From the NCBI RefSeq assembly GCF_003989665.1, contig NZ_RZIJ01000016.1, forward strand, positions 122,145 to 186,144: a stretch of 64,000 nucleotides of DNA. Reading direction: 5' to 3'. The notes under the pieces are model-generated. The model ran no database searches and was not told the DNA's origin. It saw only the letters and a list, made by a program, of their open reading frames with translations. This document shows, piece by piece, positions 34,381-43,755 of this stretch (positions within the stretch are counted from its first letter, which is position 1; each line of letters begins with the position of its first letter). The stretch comes from Azospirillum doebereinerae (GTDB lineage Bacteria > Pseudomonadota > Alphaproteobacteria > Azospirillales > Azospirillaceae). A program made the position numbers and the translations under genes.

Positions 34381-35327
34381 GGCCCTTCACCTACGAGCGC
34401 GCCCGCTCGCCGGCCGAAGCCGCCGCCGCCGCCGCGCGCAGCCAGGGCGCCAAGTTCATCGCGGGCGGCACCAACCTGCTGGATCTGATGAAGCTGGAGA
34501 TCGAGGCGCCGCCCCACCTGATCGACGTGAACGGCCTCGCGCTCGACACCATCGAGGCGACGCCGGACGGCGGCCTGCGCATCGGCGCGCTGGTGCGCAA
34601 CACCGATCTGGCGGCCGACGGGCGGGTGCGGCGCGATTACGGGCTGCTGTCCCGCGCCCTGCTCGCGGGGGCCTCGGGCCAGCTGCGCAACAAGGCCACG
34701 ACGGCTGGCAACCTGCTCCAGCGCACCCGCTGCCCCTATTTCTACGACACCGCCCAGCCCTGCAACAAGCGTCAGCCCGGCAGCGGCTGCGGCGCCATCG
34801 GCGGCTTCAGCCGCCAGCACGCGGTGGTGGGGGGAAGCGAGGCGTGCATCGCGACCCACCCGAGCGACATGGCCGTGGCGATGCGCGCGCTCGACGCCAC
34901 GGTGGAGACGGTGAAGCCGGACGGTGCCACGCGGAGCATCCCGATCGCCGACTTCCACCGCCTGCCCGGCGACACGCCGCACATCGAAACGGCGCTTGCC
35001 CCCGGTGAGCTGATCGTCGCCGTCACGCTGCCCAAGCCGGTCGGCGGCGTCCAACTGTACCGCAAGGTGCGCGACCGCGCCTCCTACGCCTTCGCGCTCG
35101 TCTCGGTCGGCGCGATCGTGCAGCCTGACGGCAGCGGGCGGGTGGCGCTGGGCGGCGTGGCGCACAAGCCGTGGCGGATCGAGGCCGCCGAGGCCGAGAT
35201 GCCGCGCGGCGCCAAGGCGGTCGCCGCGCAACTGCTCGCCGGCGCCAACCCGACGCCGGCGAACGCCTTCAAGCTCCCGCTGGTCGAGCGCACGCTCGGC
35301 GCGGTGCTGGCCGAAGCGAAAGGCTGA
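34377..35327 (+). CDS. paoB: FAD-binding subunit of the second PaoABC-type oxidoreductase
   Basis: The 316-residue protein starts at an ATGA overlap with the Fe-S subunit gene. FIAGGTNLLDLMKLEIEAP and ATTAGNLLQRTRCPYFYDT are the FAD loops. Cysteines in TRCPYFYD, QPCNKRQPG and SGCGAI mark the [4Fe-4S] site typical of PaoB. It is closely similar to the copy at 2.5-3.5 kb along its full length, but clearly diverged, so the two operons are old paralogues or were acquired separately. Confidence 0.9.
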   Translation: MRPFTYERARSPAEAAAAAARSQGAKFIAGGTNLLDLMKLEIEAPPHLIDVNGLALDTIEATPDGGLRIGALVRNTDLAADGRVRRDYGLLSRALLAGASGQLRNKATTAGNLLQRTRCPYFYDTAQPCNKRQPGSGCGAIGGFSRQHAVVGGSEACIATHPSDMAVAMRALDATVETVKPDGATRSIPIADFHRLPGDTPHIETALAPGELIVAVTLPKPVGGVQLYRKVRDRASYAFALVSVGAIVQPDGSGRVALGGVAHKPWRIEAAEAEMPRGAKAVAAQLLAGANPTPANAFKLPLVERTLGAVLAEAKG

Positions 35328-35330
35328 GAC

Positions 35331-37529
35331 ATGAAATTCGACACCCCCGCAACGACCAACCCGATCGACCGGCTCAAGGTGGTCGGGCGCCCGACCAGCC
35401 GGATCGACGGACCGCTCAAGACGACCGGAACCGCTCCCTACGCCTATGAGCGGCACGACGTGGTGGCGAACCAAGCCTATGGTTATGCGGTCGGCTCGAC
35501 CATCGCCAAGGGCCGGATCGCATCCATGGACGTCAAGGCGGCCGAGGCCGCACCGGGCGTGCTCGCCGTCGTGACGGCCGGGAACGCCGGACCGCTCGCC
35601 AAGGCCGACCGCAACATCGCCACGCTGCTGGGCGGCCCGCAGATCGAGCACTACCATCAGGCCATCGCGCTGGTGGTCGCCGAGAGCTTCGAGCAGGCGC
35701 GCGCCGCGGCGGCGCTGATCCGCGTCGATTACACCCGCGCCGACGGCGCCTTCGACCTGGAGCGCGCCAGGGAGGGCGTGACGGGTCCTTCGAAGGACGA
35801 TCCGGATTCCACCCTGGGCGATTTCGCCGGAGCCTTCGCCGCCGCGCCGATTCAGCTCGACGCGACCTACCGCACGCCCGACCAGTCCCACGCAATGATG
35901 GAGCCGCACGCCACCATCGCCGCGTGGCGCGGGGACCAGCTCACGGTCTGGACCTCCAACCAGATGATCGACTGGGCGACGACCGATCTGGCGAAGACGC
36001 TGGGCATCCCGAAGGAAAAGGTGCACGTCGTCTCCCCCTTCGTCGGCGGCGGCTTCGGCGGCAAGCTGTTCCTGCGGGCCGACACGCTGCTGGCCGCGCT
36101 GGGCGCGCGGGCGACCGGACGACCGGTCAAGGTGGCCCTGCCCCGCCCCTTGATAATGAACAACACCACGCACCGTCCCGCGACGATCCAGCGCATCCGC
36201 ATCGGCGCCACCCCGGACGGCCGCATCACCGCCATCGGCCACGAAAGCTGGTCCGGCAACCTGCCGGACGGCAAGCCCGAGAACGCGGTGGACCAGACGC
36301 GTCTGCTCTACGCCGCTCCCAATCGCCTGACGGGGACGCGGCTGGCGGTGCTCGACCTGCCCGAGGGCAACGCGATGCGCGCGCCGGGCGAGGCGCCGGG
36401 CCTGATGGCGCTGGAGATCGCCATGGACGAGATGGCGGAAAAGCTCGGCCTCGATCCGGTGGAGTTCCGCATCCGCAACGACACCCAGGTCGATCCCGAA
36501 AAGCCCGACCGCCCCTTCTCGCAGCGGCAACTGGTCGAATGCCTGCGCCTGGGCGCCGAGCGGTTCGGCTGGAGCCGGCGCAGCGCGCAGCCCGCCCGGA
36601 ACCGGGACGGGCGTTGGCTGGTCGGCACGGGCGTCGCCGCGGCCTTCCGCAACAATTTGCTGACGCCGTCGGCGGCGCGGGTGCGGCTCGACAAGCACGG
36701 GATGGTGGCGGTCGAGACCGACATGACCGACATCGGCACCGGAAGCTACACGATCCTCGCCCAGACGGCGGCCGAAATGATGGGCGTGGGGCTGGACAAG
36801 GTCGTGGTGCGCCTGGGCGATTCGAAATTCCCGGTGTCGGCCGGCTCCGGCGGGCAATGGGGCGCCAACAACTCCACAGCCGGCGTCTACGCCGCCTGCG
36901 TCAAGCTGCGGGAGGCGGTGGCGCAGAAGCTCGGCTTCAACTCCGCCGACGCGGTGTTTTCGGACGGTGTGGTCCGGTCCGGCAACCGCAGCGCACCGCT
37001 TGCCCAGGCGGCGGGCGATCCGGGCCTCGCCGCCGAGGACGCCATCGAATACGGCGACCTCGGCAAGCGCTACCAGCAATCCACCTTCGGCGCGCATTTC
37101 GTCGAGGTCGGCGTCGACGCCGCGACGGCGGAAATCCGCGTGCGGCGCATGCTGGCGGTGTGCGCCGCCGGCCGCATCCTCAACCCCCTGTCGGCGCGCA
37201 GCCAAGTGATCGGCGCGATGACCATGGGGGTCGGGGCGGCGCTGATGGAGGAGCTGGCGGTCGACACGCGCGCCGGCTTCTTCGTCAACCACGACCTTGC
37301 CGGCTATGAGGTGCCGGTCCACGCCGACATCCCGCACCAGGAGGTGATCTTCCTCGACGAGACCGACCCGATCTCCTCGCCGATGAAGGCCAAGGGCGTC
37401 GGGGAGCTCGGCCTTTGTGGAGTGGGAGCCGCCATCGCCAACGCGATCCACAACGCCACCGGTGCGCGCGTGCGCGATTACCCGATCACGCTCGACAAAC
37501 TGCTGGACCGGATGCCGGAGGTGGGGTGA
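35331..37529 (+). CDS. paoC: Molybdopterin-binding catalytic subunit of the second PaoABC-type oxidoreductase
   Basis: The 732-residue protein begins three bases after the FAD subunit gene. It has the hammerhead domain (GRPTSRIDGPLKTTGTAPYA), the Moco loop VSPFVGGGFGGKLFLRADT, and KGVGELGLCGVGAAIANAI with the catalytic glutamate near the end. It oxidises an aldehyde or heterocycle. With the Tat-bearing small subunit it should be exported after Moco insertion. No PaoD/XdhC-type maturation protein follows, so it would rely on one encoded elsewhere. Confidence 0.92.
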   Translation: MKFDTPATTNPIDRLKVVGRPTSRIDGPLKTTGTAPYAYERHDVVANQAYGYAVGSTIAKGRIASMDVKAAEAAPGVLAVVTAGNAGPLAKADRNIATLLGGPQIEHYHQAIALVVAESFEQARAAAALIRVDYTRADGAFDLERAREGVTGPSKDDPDSTLGDFAGAFAAAPIQLDATYRTPDQSHAMMEPHATIAAWRGDQLTVWTSNQMIDWATTDLAKTLGIPKEKVHVVSPFVGGGFGGKLFLRADTLLAALGARATGRPVKVALPRPLIMNNTTHRPATIQRIRIGATPDGRITAIGHESWSGNLPDGKPENAVDQTRLLYAAPNRLTGTRLAVLDLPEGNAMRAPGEAPGLMALEIAMDEMAEKLGLDPVEFRIRNDTQVDPEKPDRPFSQRQLVECLRLGAERFGWSRRSAQPARNRDGRWLVGTGVAAAFRNNLLTPSAARVRLDKHGMVAVETDMTDIGTGSYTILAQTAAEMMGVGLDKVVVRLGDSKFPVSAGSGGQWGANNSTAGVYAACVKLREAVAQKLGFNSADAVFSDGVVRSGNRSAPLAQAAGDPGLAAEDAIEYGDLGKRYQQSTFGAHFVEVGVDAATAEIRVRRMLAVCAAGRILNPLSARSQVIGAMTMGVGAALMEELAVDTRAGFFVNHDLAGYEVPVHADIPHQEVIFLDETDPISSPMKAKGVGELGLCGVGAAIANAIHNATGARVRDYPITLDKLLDRMPEVG

Positions 37530-37557
37530 ACCGTCGAAGACGGCGCGGTTCACCTGG
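37530..37557 (+). terminator. Inverted repeat after the second paoC, possible weak terminator
   Basis: TGAACCGTC and the later CGCGGTTCA can fold into a stem around GAAGACGG directly after the paoC stop. There is no T run. It could end transcription with Rho or simply protect the 3' end; it might also be a leftover of an insertion-sequence end, since TGAACCG starts the IS3 ends seen elsewhere here. Confidence 0.3.
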
Positions 37558-37701
37558 CACCGGCCTGCCAGCCGTCCTCAAGGCGACGGTGCCGGCCGGG
37601 GGCTGCTCCGCCAAGGGAGGCCCGCGGTCAACGCCCCTTATTGCGTGGCCGGCTCTCCGAACGGGTACAGCTTCAGAGATGTGTTTGAGTAGGGTGGCCG
37701 T

Positions 37702-37860
37702 GGGCTGGTCGGCGGATTCGTCGGGATGTCGCCGCAGACCGTGCGGCAGGACTATGGCCACCACGCCCCCGACTTCGTGGACGAAAAGGCAACTTTTTGG
37801 CGCGAGAGAGAGGGGGCGGGGCTCTTGGCAGGGATTATCCGGTCCTCTGTTGCCGGATGA
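37702..37860 (+). pseudogene. C-terminal fragment of a tyrosine recombinase (integrase)
   Basis: Translation from 37702 gives GLVGGFVGMSPQTVRQDYGH then HAPDFV and a tail ending in TGA at 37858. The stretch GGF.GMSPQTV...YGHHAPD is the end of phage-type integrases and includes the catalytic tyrosine. The rest of the gene is missing upstream, where the paoC gene ends 170 bases away. It is a remnant of an integrated element. Confidence 0.65.
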
Positions 37861-37867
37861 ATGCCAA

Positions 37868-38395
37868 ACCGTCGCGCAGGAGTTCATTCCCGGGCGCTCG
37901 GCATCGGTGTCCTTCAGCGCGCTGAAAGGACAAATGCTGGAGGCTTTTTCATATTCCGCTCTGCAACACCAGCCGGCCCCTTTCGGTCCTGCCTCCGTCA
38001 TCGAGGTGATCGATCACCCAGGCCTGCTGAAAGTTGCTGAGCGCATGGTGGAATTGGCGGAATATTCCGGTTTTGGTGGCATCGATGCCATCCTGCCCGA
38101 GGATGGCAGCGAACCGGTCTTTCTGGAATTCAATGCCCGCCCCACCCAGACGACCCATCTGGGCAAAGTGGTCGGTGCCGACCTCTGCCAAGCATTGGTC
38201 TGCGCTCTCAGCAGCCAGCCTTATGAAGACCGTCGCGACAGGCGGGAGCAGATGCGGATTGCCCTGTTCCCGAATGAATTGATCCGCGATCATAAGAGCC
38301 GCTATCTGATCCAGGCTCACCATGATGTGCCGTGGAATGAGCGCCGGGTCGCCGATGCGATCATAAGCAGCACGCCGGAGCTTCATCTCGCTTGA
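37868..38395 (+). pseudogene. C-terminal part of an ATP-grasp family protein (5' truncated)
   Basis: From about 37868 the frame encodes VAQEFIPGRSASVSFSALKG and later GFGGIDAILPEDGSEPVFLE then FNARPTQTTHLG. E.FN.RPT is the Mg-binding glutamate/asparagine motif that ends an ATP-grasp domain. The N-terminal part of the fold is absent and the frame upstream reads as debris fused to the integrase tail region. Codon use is clearly less GC-rich than in neighbours (for example GCTTTTTCATATTCCGCTCT), a sign of transfer. An expressed fragment cannot be excluded, but no start with a good ribosome site is visible. Confidence 0.6.
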
Positions 38396-38638
38396 TGCCC
38401 CGCGCCTTTTCACTTCCGATCCTCATCCCTTGCGCTGTCACCGGCCCCCTGTCGGCGACCATCCCATGCGCCCTTTCGCGCAGGCTGGTTCTGGGACCTC
38501 CGCCGCCAAGCGCTTCATGATGACGTGGGCACCGGCCGTCCAGAACGGAACCGATCCGCAGAACGGAAGGAGGGTTGCCAAAACCATCCGCGGGCCTTTT
38601 CATGGCCGGGCACCGCAACGAGGGAGACCGTCACCGGC

Positions 38639-39337
38639 ATGGACAGCGTCGCCACCCCCAACTCCACCGTCTCCGCCCTCGACGCGGTCGCCGGACGGCG
38701 CAGCGTCCGCGCCTTCACCGGCACCCCCGTTCCCCGCGCGACGGTGGAGCGCATCCTCGACCTCGCCGCCCGCGCGCCGAGCGGCTCCAACATCCAGCCC
38801 TGGAAGGTCCACGCCGCCGCCGGTTCGGTGCGCGACGCGCTGACGGCGGAGCTTCGCGCCGCCCACGAGGCCGGTGCGCCGGAGGAGCCGGAATACGACT
38901 ACTACCCCGGCACTTGGCGGGAGCCCTACCTCGCCCGCCGCCGGAAAATCGGCTGGGATCTGTACGGCGCGCTCGGCATCGCCAAGGGCGACCGCGAGCG
39001 CATGGCCCGCCAGCACGGTCGCAACTACGACCTGTTCGGCGCGCCGGTCGGGCTGTTCTTCACGCTGGACCGCGACCTGACCGAGGGCAGCTGGCTCGAC
39101 CTCGGCATGTTCATGCAGAACGTGATGATCGTGGCGCGCGGCTTCGGGCTGGAGACCTGCCCGCAGGCGGCCTTCTGCTACCGCCACGCCATCGTGCGGC
39201 GGCATCTCGGCATTCCCGACACCGAGATCCTGGCGAGCGGGATGGCGCTGGGCCACGCCGACTGGTCGGCCCCGGAGAACCGCTTCGCGACGGAGCGCGA
39301 AGCGGCGGCTGGCTTCGCGCGGTTTTCAGGGTTCTGA
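38639..39337 (+). CDS. Nitroreductase family protein
   Basis: The 232-residue FMN enzyme has the family opening AVAGRRSVRAFTGTPVPRAT, then LDLAARAPSGSNIQPWKVH (FMN-binding Ser/Asn) and DLGMFMQNVMIVARGFGLET. The C-terminal ILASGMALGHADWS completes the NAD(P)H:FMN oxidoreductase fold. Relatives reduce nitro compounds, quinones or enones. The start was set at ATG 38639, with AGGGAGA upstream at a slightly long distance; an upstream in-frame extension rich in Arg is less likely. It converges on a LysR gene. Confidence 0.9.
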   Translation: MDSVATPNSTVSALDAVAGRRSVRAFTGTPVPRATVERILDLAARAPSGSNIQPWKVHAAAGSVRDALTAELRAAHEAGAPEEPEYDYYPGTWREPYLARRRKIGWDLYGALGIAKGDRERMARQHGRNYDLFGAPVGLFFTLDRDLTEGSWLDLGMFMQNVMIVARGFGLETCPQAAFCYRHAIVRRHLGIPDTEILASGMALGHADWSAPENRFATEREAAAGFARFSGF

Positions 39338-39350
39338 AAAAGGGCGCTTC

Positions 39351-40274
39351 CTACACATCCGCCAGGGCGGGCACCGGCTGGGGCAGGCGTCCTTCCAGCA
39401 GGTCGCGGTCACTCGTCAGGGCGGCGGCCATGAAGCTGAGGAAGGCGCGCACCCGTCCCATCATGCGCAGGTCGCCATGGGTCAGCAGCCACAGCCGAAC
39501 GCCCGAATCCGGCACCGGGGGGCCGACGCGCCGCAGCTCCGGCATGCGGTCGGCGAGCGCGCAGGGCAGCAGGCCGTAACCCAGCCCGGCCCTCACCGAT
39601 TCGACCAGGACCGCCACCGAGTTCACCCGTTGGACGATCCGCTCCGCCGGGACCTCCGCCCTCAGCCAGCGCACCATCGCGGTGTGGTCGAAACTTTCGT
39701 CCAGCCCGACCCAGCAGGCTTCGGCCGGCGGCGCGGCGCCATGGCGCGCCACCATCCCGACCTCGCCATAGGGGGCGAAGGCGAGGCCGGACAGGGAGCG
39801 CCCGACCAGATTCTCCGGCAGCTGGGCCGCCAGCCGGATGGCGACGTCGGCCTCGCGCCGGGTCAGGCTGAGGTTGGCTTCCGCAACGGTCATGTCGACC
39901 CGGATGCCGGGGTGCAGGGCGCGGAAGGCCGCCAGATGGCGGGGCAGGATGTGCATCGCCAGGATGTCCACCGTGGTGATGCGCAGTGTGCCTTCCAACT
40001 GCGCGTCGCGCCCCGACAGCCGCCGGCTGGCCGCCGCCAGCGTGTCCTCCACGCTGAGCGCGGTGCGGTGCATGTCCTCGCCCGCCGCCGTCAGGACGTA
40101 GCCGCGCGGCAGCTTGTCGAACAGCTGCACCCCCATCGCCGCCTCCAGCCCGGTCAGCCGACGCAGCACGGTCGAATGGTTGACCCCCAGCACGCGGGCC
40201 GCCGCCGACAGCGACCCCTCCCGCGCCACCGCCAGAAAATAGCGGACGTCGTCCCAATCCGTCTGTGCGTTCAT
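39351..40274 (-). CDS. LysR-family transcriptional regulator
   Basis: The 307-residue protein has the winged helix at the N-terminus (WDDVRYFLAVAREGSLSAAA, VNHSTVLRRLTGLEAAMG) and the effector domain with TLRITTVDILAMHILPRHLA. The WxDVRYFLAVA opening and the N..TV.RR recognition pattern belong to the group that often controls an adjacent oxidoreductase. It stops 13 bases from the end of the convergent nitroreductase gene and is divergent from the membrane protein at 40394. Either could be its target. Confidence 0.92.
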   Translation of the reverse strand: MNAQTDWDDVRYFLAVAREGSLSAAARVLGVNHSTVLRRLTGLEAAMGVQLFDKLPRGYVLTAAGEDMHRTALSVEDTLAAASRRLSGRDAQLEGTLRITTVDILAMHILPRHLAAFRALHPGIRVDMTVAEANLSLTRREADVAIRLAAQLPENLVGRSLSGLAFAPYGEVGMVARHGAAPPAEACWVGLDESFDHTAMVRWLRAEVPAERIVQRVNSVAVLVESVRAGLGYGLLPCALADRMPELRRVGPPVPDSGVRLWLLTHGDLRMMGRVRAFLSFMAAALTSDRDLLEGRLPQPVPALADV

Positions 40275-40393
40275 GCAGATACCATATGCGAAGAATGCGA
40301 ATTCCCGCTCATTTACGCACACGGTAGCTTGGCCGGGAAGGGACGGCGCACGGCGCAACGCCCCACTACCACGAAAGATATTGCCAAACCGCC

Positions 40394-41263
40394 ATGACCG
40401 ATCTGCTGAACGACCCCTTCGTCCAATCCAGCCTTCTGCCGCTGATCCTCGGCGCGGTCGCGGTGGGCGTCTTGCGGCTGGTCGGCGGCGCCCGGACCGG
40501 GCGGCTGCTGGCGCCGGCCGGAATCGCGCTGGCCTTCCTCGGCCTGTTCATCCTGGTCGTCGGCCTTCCGGCCTTTCCACCGCCGTCGAGCATGGGCAAG
40601 CTGTTCTGGTCCGCCGCCGGCGGTCTGGTGCTGGGGCTTGCCGCCGACGCGCTGGGCTTGAAGGGCCGGCCGGTTTCGGTGGCGGTGGCTGTGTGGCTGG
40701 TCCTGGCGCTGGGCTGGATCGCCGGACCAGCGCTCGATTCGCTGGCCGCCGCCGTTCCGCTGCTGGTCCTGCTGGCGGTCGGCGCCTGGGTTGCCTTCGG
40801 CGGATCCGCACCGGACGGCCATTCCCCTGGCTCCTCCAGCGCCGCCGCCCCGGCGGCCGTGCTGCTGGCGCTGGCGCTGGCGGTCGGCGTCACCGCGCTG
40901 ATCGGGTCCTCGGCCTCGCTGGCCCAACTCGGGCTGGCGCTGACGGCGGCGACCGGCGGGTTTTTGTTGTGGAACTGGCCGACCGAGCGCCATGTCTGGG
41001 GCGCCTCGGGCCGGGTCGCGCTCGGCCTGCCGCTGCTGCTCGCCGCCATCCTTGCGCTCTACACCCAGGTGCAGGCCGCCACGCTGCTGCTCGCCTTGCC
41101 GGCTCTGGCGGCGGAACCGCTGCGCCGCCGCCTGCCCATCCCCGACACCGGCTTCGGCCCGGCGCTGGGCACCGTCGCGGTGACCGTGCTGGCCGTGCTG
41201 CCCGCCCTGGTCGCCATCGCCGCCGCTTGGGCACTGAGCGGGGGCGAGGCTTCTCCTTACTAA
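40394..41263 (+). CDS. Polytopic membrane protein of unknown function
   Basis: The 289-residue protein is almost entirely hydrophobic, with about nine Leu/Ala/Val-rich segments (for example SLLPLILGAVAVGVLRLVGG and LLLALPALAAEPLRRRLPIP). One Pro/Ser-rich loop near the middle (GSAPDGHSPGSSSA) divides two halves. I recognise no transporter or enzyme motif. It is divergent from the LysR gene, 119 bases away, and a separate YceI gene follows 96 bases downstream. Confidence 0.65.
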   Translation: MTDLLNDPFVQSSLLPLILGAVAVGVLRLVGGARTGRLLAPAGIALAFLGLFILVVGLPAFPPPSSMGKLFWSAAGGLVLGLAADALGLKGRPVSVAVAVWLVLALGWIAGPALDSLAAAVPLLVLLAVGAWVAFGGSAPDGHSPGSSSAAAPAAVLLALALAVGVTALIGSSASLAQLGLALTAATGGFLLWNWPTERHVWGASGRVALGLPLLLAAILALYTQVQAATLLLALPALAAEPLRRRLPIPDTGFGPALGTVAVTVLAVLPALVAIAAAWALSGGEASPY

Positions 41264-41359
41264 GACCAAAATCCTGCCGGGTTCGGGCCTTCCAGCTCCG
41301 ACCGCCCGGTTTCCGCTCCCCCATCCGCCAATCCATCGTCAATGTCAGGAACATCCGTG

Positions 41360-41935
41360 ATGAAGAAGCTTCTCTCCGCCGCCGTCCTCGCCGCCACGCT
41401 GGTCGGCGCCCCGGCCTTCGCCGCCCCGGTCGCCTACAAGGTCGATCCCTCGCATCTCAGCGTCGGGTTCATCGTCAACCACCTGGGCTTCGCCAACCTG
41501 ATCGGCCGTTTCAACACCGCCGCCGGCGAACTCAGCTTCGACAAGGACGCGGTCGAGAAGAGCACCCTGTCGGTCACCATCGACACCACCAGCGTGGACA
41601 CCAACCACGCCAAGCGTGACGAGCATCTGCGCTCGCCGGACTTCTTCAACGCGAAGGAGTTCCCGAAGATGACCTTCAAGAGCACGAAGATCGAGAAGAC
41701 CGGCGCCAACACCGGCACCCTGCACGGCGACCTCACCCTGCTGGGCGTGACCAAGCCGATCACGCTGGCCGTCACCTTCAACAAGGACGGCGTCAGCGCC
41801 GCCTCCAAGCTGGAGACCGCCGGCTTCTCCGCGCGCGGCACCATCAAGCGCAGCGATTTCGGCATGAAGTACGGCGTTCCCAACATCAGCGACGACATCC
41901 AGCTGCTGATCGAAGCCGAAGCGGTCAAGTCCTGA
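41360..41935 (+). CDS. YceI-family periplasmic lipid-binding protein
   Basis: The 191-residue protein has a Sec signal (MKKLLSAAVLAATLVGAPAF, cleavage at AFA-AP) and the YceI lipocalin-like barrel. It begins YKVDPSHLSVGFIVNHLGFA, continues FNAKEFPKMTFKSTKIEK and ends SDFGMKYGVPNISDDIQLLI. Family members bind isoprenoid or fatty compounds. AGGAA upstream favours ATG 41360 over the ATG at 41342, which would put six extra residues before the signal. A strong terminator follows. Confidence 0.92.
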   Translation: MKKLLSAAVLAATLVGAPAFAAPVAYKVDPSHLSVGFIVNHLGFANLIGRFNTAAGELSFDKDAVEKSTLSVTIDTTSVDTNHAKRDEHLRSPDFFNAKEFPKMTFKSTKIEKTGANTGTLHGDLTLLGVTKPITLAVTFNKDGVSAASKLETAGFSARGTIKRSDFGMKYGVPNISDDIQLLIEAEAVKS

Positions 41936-41966
41936 TCCGCCGGCGCCGTTCGCGGGCTTAAAACAC

Positions 41967-42004
41967 GGGGCGCGGCGGAACCCTCCGCCGCGCCCCTTCT
42001 TTTT
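41967..42004 (+). terminator. Intrinsic terminator after the YceI gene
   Basis: GGGGCGCGGCGGA and TCCGCCGCGCCCC form a perfect 13-base stem with a four-base loop (41967-41996), followed by TTCTTTTT. It is the clearest Rho-independent terminator in the window. Confidence 0.93.
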
Positions 42005-42034
42005 CGATGTGCAGGAAACAGCGGGAGGACGGTC

Positions 42035-43036
42035 ATGCCCCAACTGGTGAACGGCGTATGGGTCAAGGGCGACATCGCCGCCAGCGAGATCAGGAACGGC
42101 GCCTTCCACCGTGAACCGACGCGTTTCCGCGGCTGGATCACGCCGAACGGCGAGGCGGATCCGCAGGGCGAACCCGCCCGCCCGGCGGAGGCCGGACGCT
42201 ACCACCTCTACGTCTCCTACCTGTGCCCCTGGGCGTCGCGCGCATTGATCTTCCGGACTCTGAAAGGCCTGGAAGGCGTTGTCGGCCTGTCGGTGGCCGG
42301 GCCGATCCTGGGCGAGGACGGTTGGGTCTACCCCTCCGACGAGGACGCAGGCCCAGTCCTGCCCCGCTTCCGCCACCACCATGAACTCTACACCGCGAGC
42401 GACCCCGCCTACACCGGCAAGGTTTCGGTTCCCGTGCTGTGGGACCGTCGCGAGGGACGGATCGTCAACAACGAATCCGCCGACATCATCCGCATCCTGA
42501 ACAGCGCCTTCGATGGCCTGACCGGGAACCGGCTGGACCTGTACCCCGCGTTCTTGCGCGCCGACATCGACCGCTGGAACGGCCTGATCTACGAGACCGT
42601 CAACAACGGCGTCTACCGCTGCGGCTTCGCCAAGAGCCAGGAAAGCTACGACGCGGCGTTCGACGCGCTGTTCGGGACGCTCGACCGGCTGGAGGCGCAT
42701 TTGTCGTCCAGCCGCTATCTGGCCGGGGAGTGGCTGACCGAGGCCGACTGGCGCCTGTTCGTGACGCTGGTGCGTTTCGACCCGGCCTATCACGGCGCCT
42801 TCAAGTGCAACCTGCGGCGCATCGCCGATTACCCGAACCTGTCCAACTATCTGCGCGAGCTGTACCAGTGGCCCGGCATAGCCGCCACGGTGAGCGTCGA
42901 GGCCATCAAGGCCGGTTACTACACCAATCCGGCGATCAACCCGACGCTGATCGTGCCGAAGGGACCGGCCCTGGATCTGGACGCCTCCCACGACCGAGAC
43001 CGTCTGCGCGGCCAAGGCATCCCGACGCGGGGATGA
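42035..43036 (+). CDS. Glutathionyl-hydroquinone reductase (xi-class GST, YqjG/PcpF type)
   Basis: The 333-residue protein has the xi-class signature YLCPWASRALIFRTLKGLEG, where the Cys of CPWA forms the mixed disulfide with glutathione. VSVPVLWDRREGRIVNNESA binds glutathione. The C-terminal helical domain has RWNGLIYETVNNGVYRCGFA and LTEADWRLFVTLVRFDPAYH. The length is normal for the family. It reduces glutathionyl-hydroquinones and so repairs quinone adducts. It is preceded by GGGAGG, 11 bases before the ATG. Confidence 0.93.
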   Translation: MPQLVNGVWVKGDIAASEIRNGAFHREPTRFRGWITPNGEADPQGEPARPAEAGRYHLYVSYLCPWASRALIFRTLKGLEGVVGLSVAGPILGEDGWVYPSDEDAGPVLPRFRHHHELYTASDPAYTGKVSVPVLWDRREGRIVNNESADIIRILNSAFDGLTGNRLDLYPAFLRADIDRWNGLIYETVNNGVYRCGFAKSQESYDAAFDALFGTLDRLEAHLSSSRYLAGEWLTEADWRLFVTLVRFDPAYHGAFKCNLRRIADYPNLSNYLRELYQWPGIAATVSVEAIKAGYYTNPAINPTLIVPKGPALDLDASHDRDRLRGQGIPTRG

Positions 43037-43165
43037 GCGGCGTTTGGCCGTCCTTGTCACTGTCCGCGTCCCCGTGAAGCGAACCTGCGACGCGGCATCC
43101 GTAAATCTGAGAACGGCTGTTGCGTTGGAGGTTCGCTTGGGCTATGTTGCGCCTCCGCAAGCGAC

Positions 43166-43242
<77 letters not shown>

Positions 43243-43311
43243 ATTCCTCGCTTGCATATCAAAGATTTACCAGTTTCGTTGCCGAGGATGAGTGGCCGCT
43301 CATCCCCGTCT

Positions 43312-43700
43312 TCATCCCCCGTTTCCCTGCCGCGACGTTGCCGCCTTGGTCATCAATTCGGCGGCATGGTGATCATAGACCTGCTGCATGGTCTGCGGCG
43401 GAATCCCGACGCATCCGCCGACCTGCCACATGTCCAACCCGTCGCGCAGCAACCACGTCGCGCAAGTGTGGCACAGGGTGTGCGAGTGTATACCGGAGAG
43501 ACCGGCCGCGACCGCCGCCGACTTGAACGACGCCTTCAGAGCGGTGATCGACTTCCGGGAAACCCAGCGCGGTTCAACCATTCCAAGGAAAATCAGGGTG
43601 TGGGGACCCAGGTGGCGCGATCCCCAATCCACTCTGTCCAGAAATTTTCTGTCTCTGATGAGTTTGATTGTGGCCCTCTCCCAGGCTGCCTCAGTATACT
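43312..43700 (-). pseudogene. Decayed tyrosine recombinase (integrase) beside tRNA-Arg
   Basis: Read on the minus strand, the last part of the frame gives FLDRVDWGSRHLGPHTLIFL, then HSHTLCHTCATWLLRDGLDM and GGCVGIPPQTMQQVYDHHAA. These match the C-terminal half of phage-type integrases with the HT.RHT and Y..HH boxes. The second catalytic arginine is changed (LCHT instead of LRHT), and the N-terminal half is missing where the RTX gene begins on the other strand. The gene is dead but marks an old integration at the tRNA. I could not find a second copy of the tRNA 3' end in the window. Confidence 0.75.
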
Positions 43701-43755
43701 TTTCCCCATGACACCGTCGTGCATCAAAGGCACTGGCCAAGGGTGGAGAACAAAC

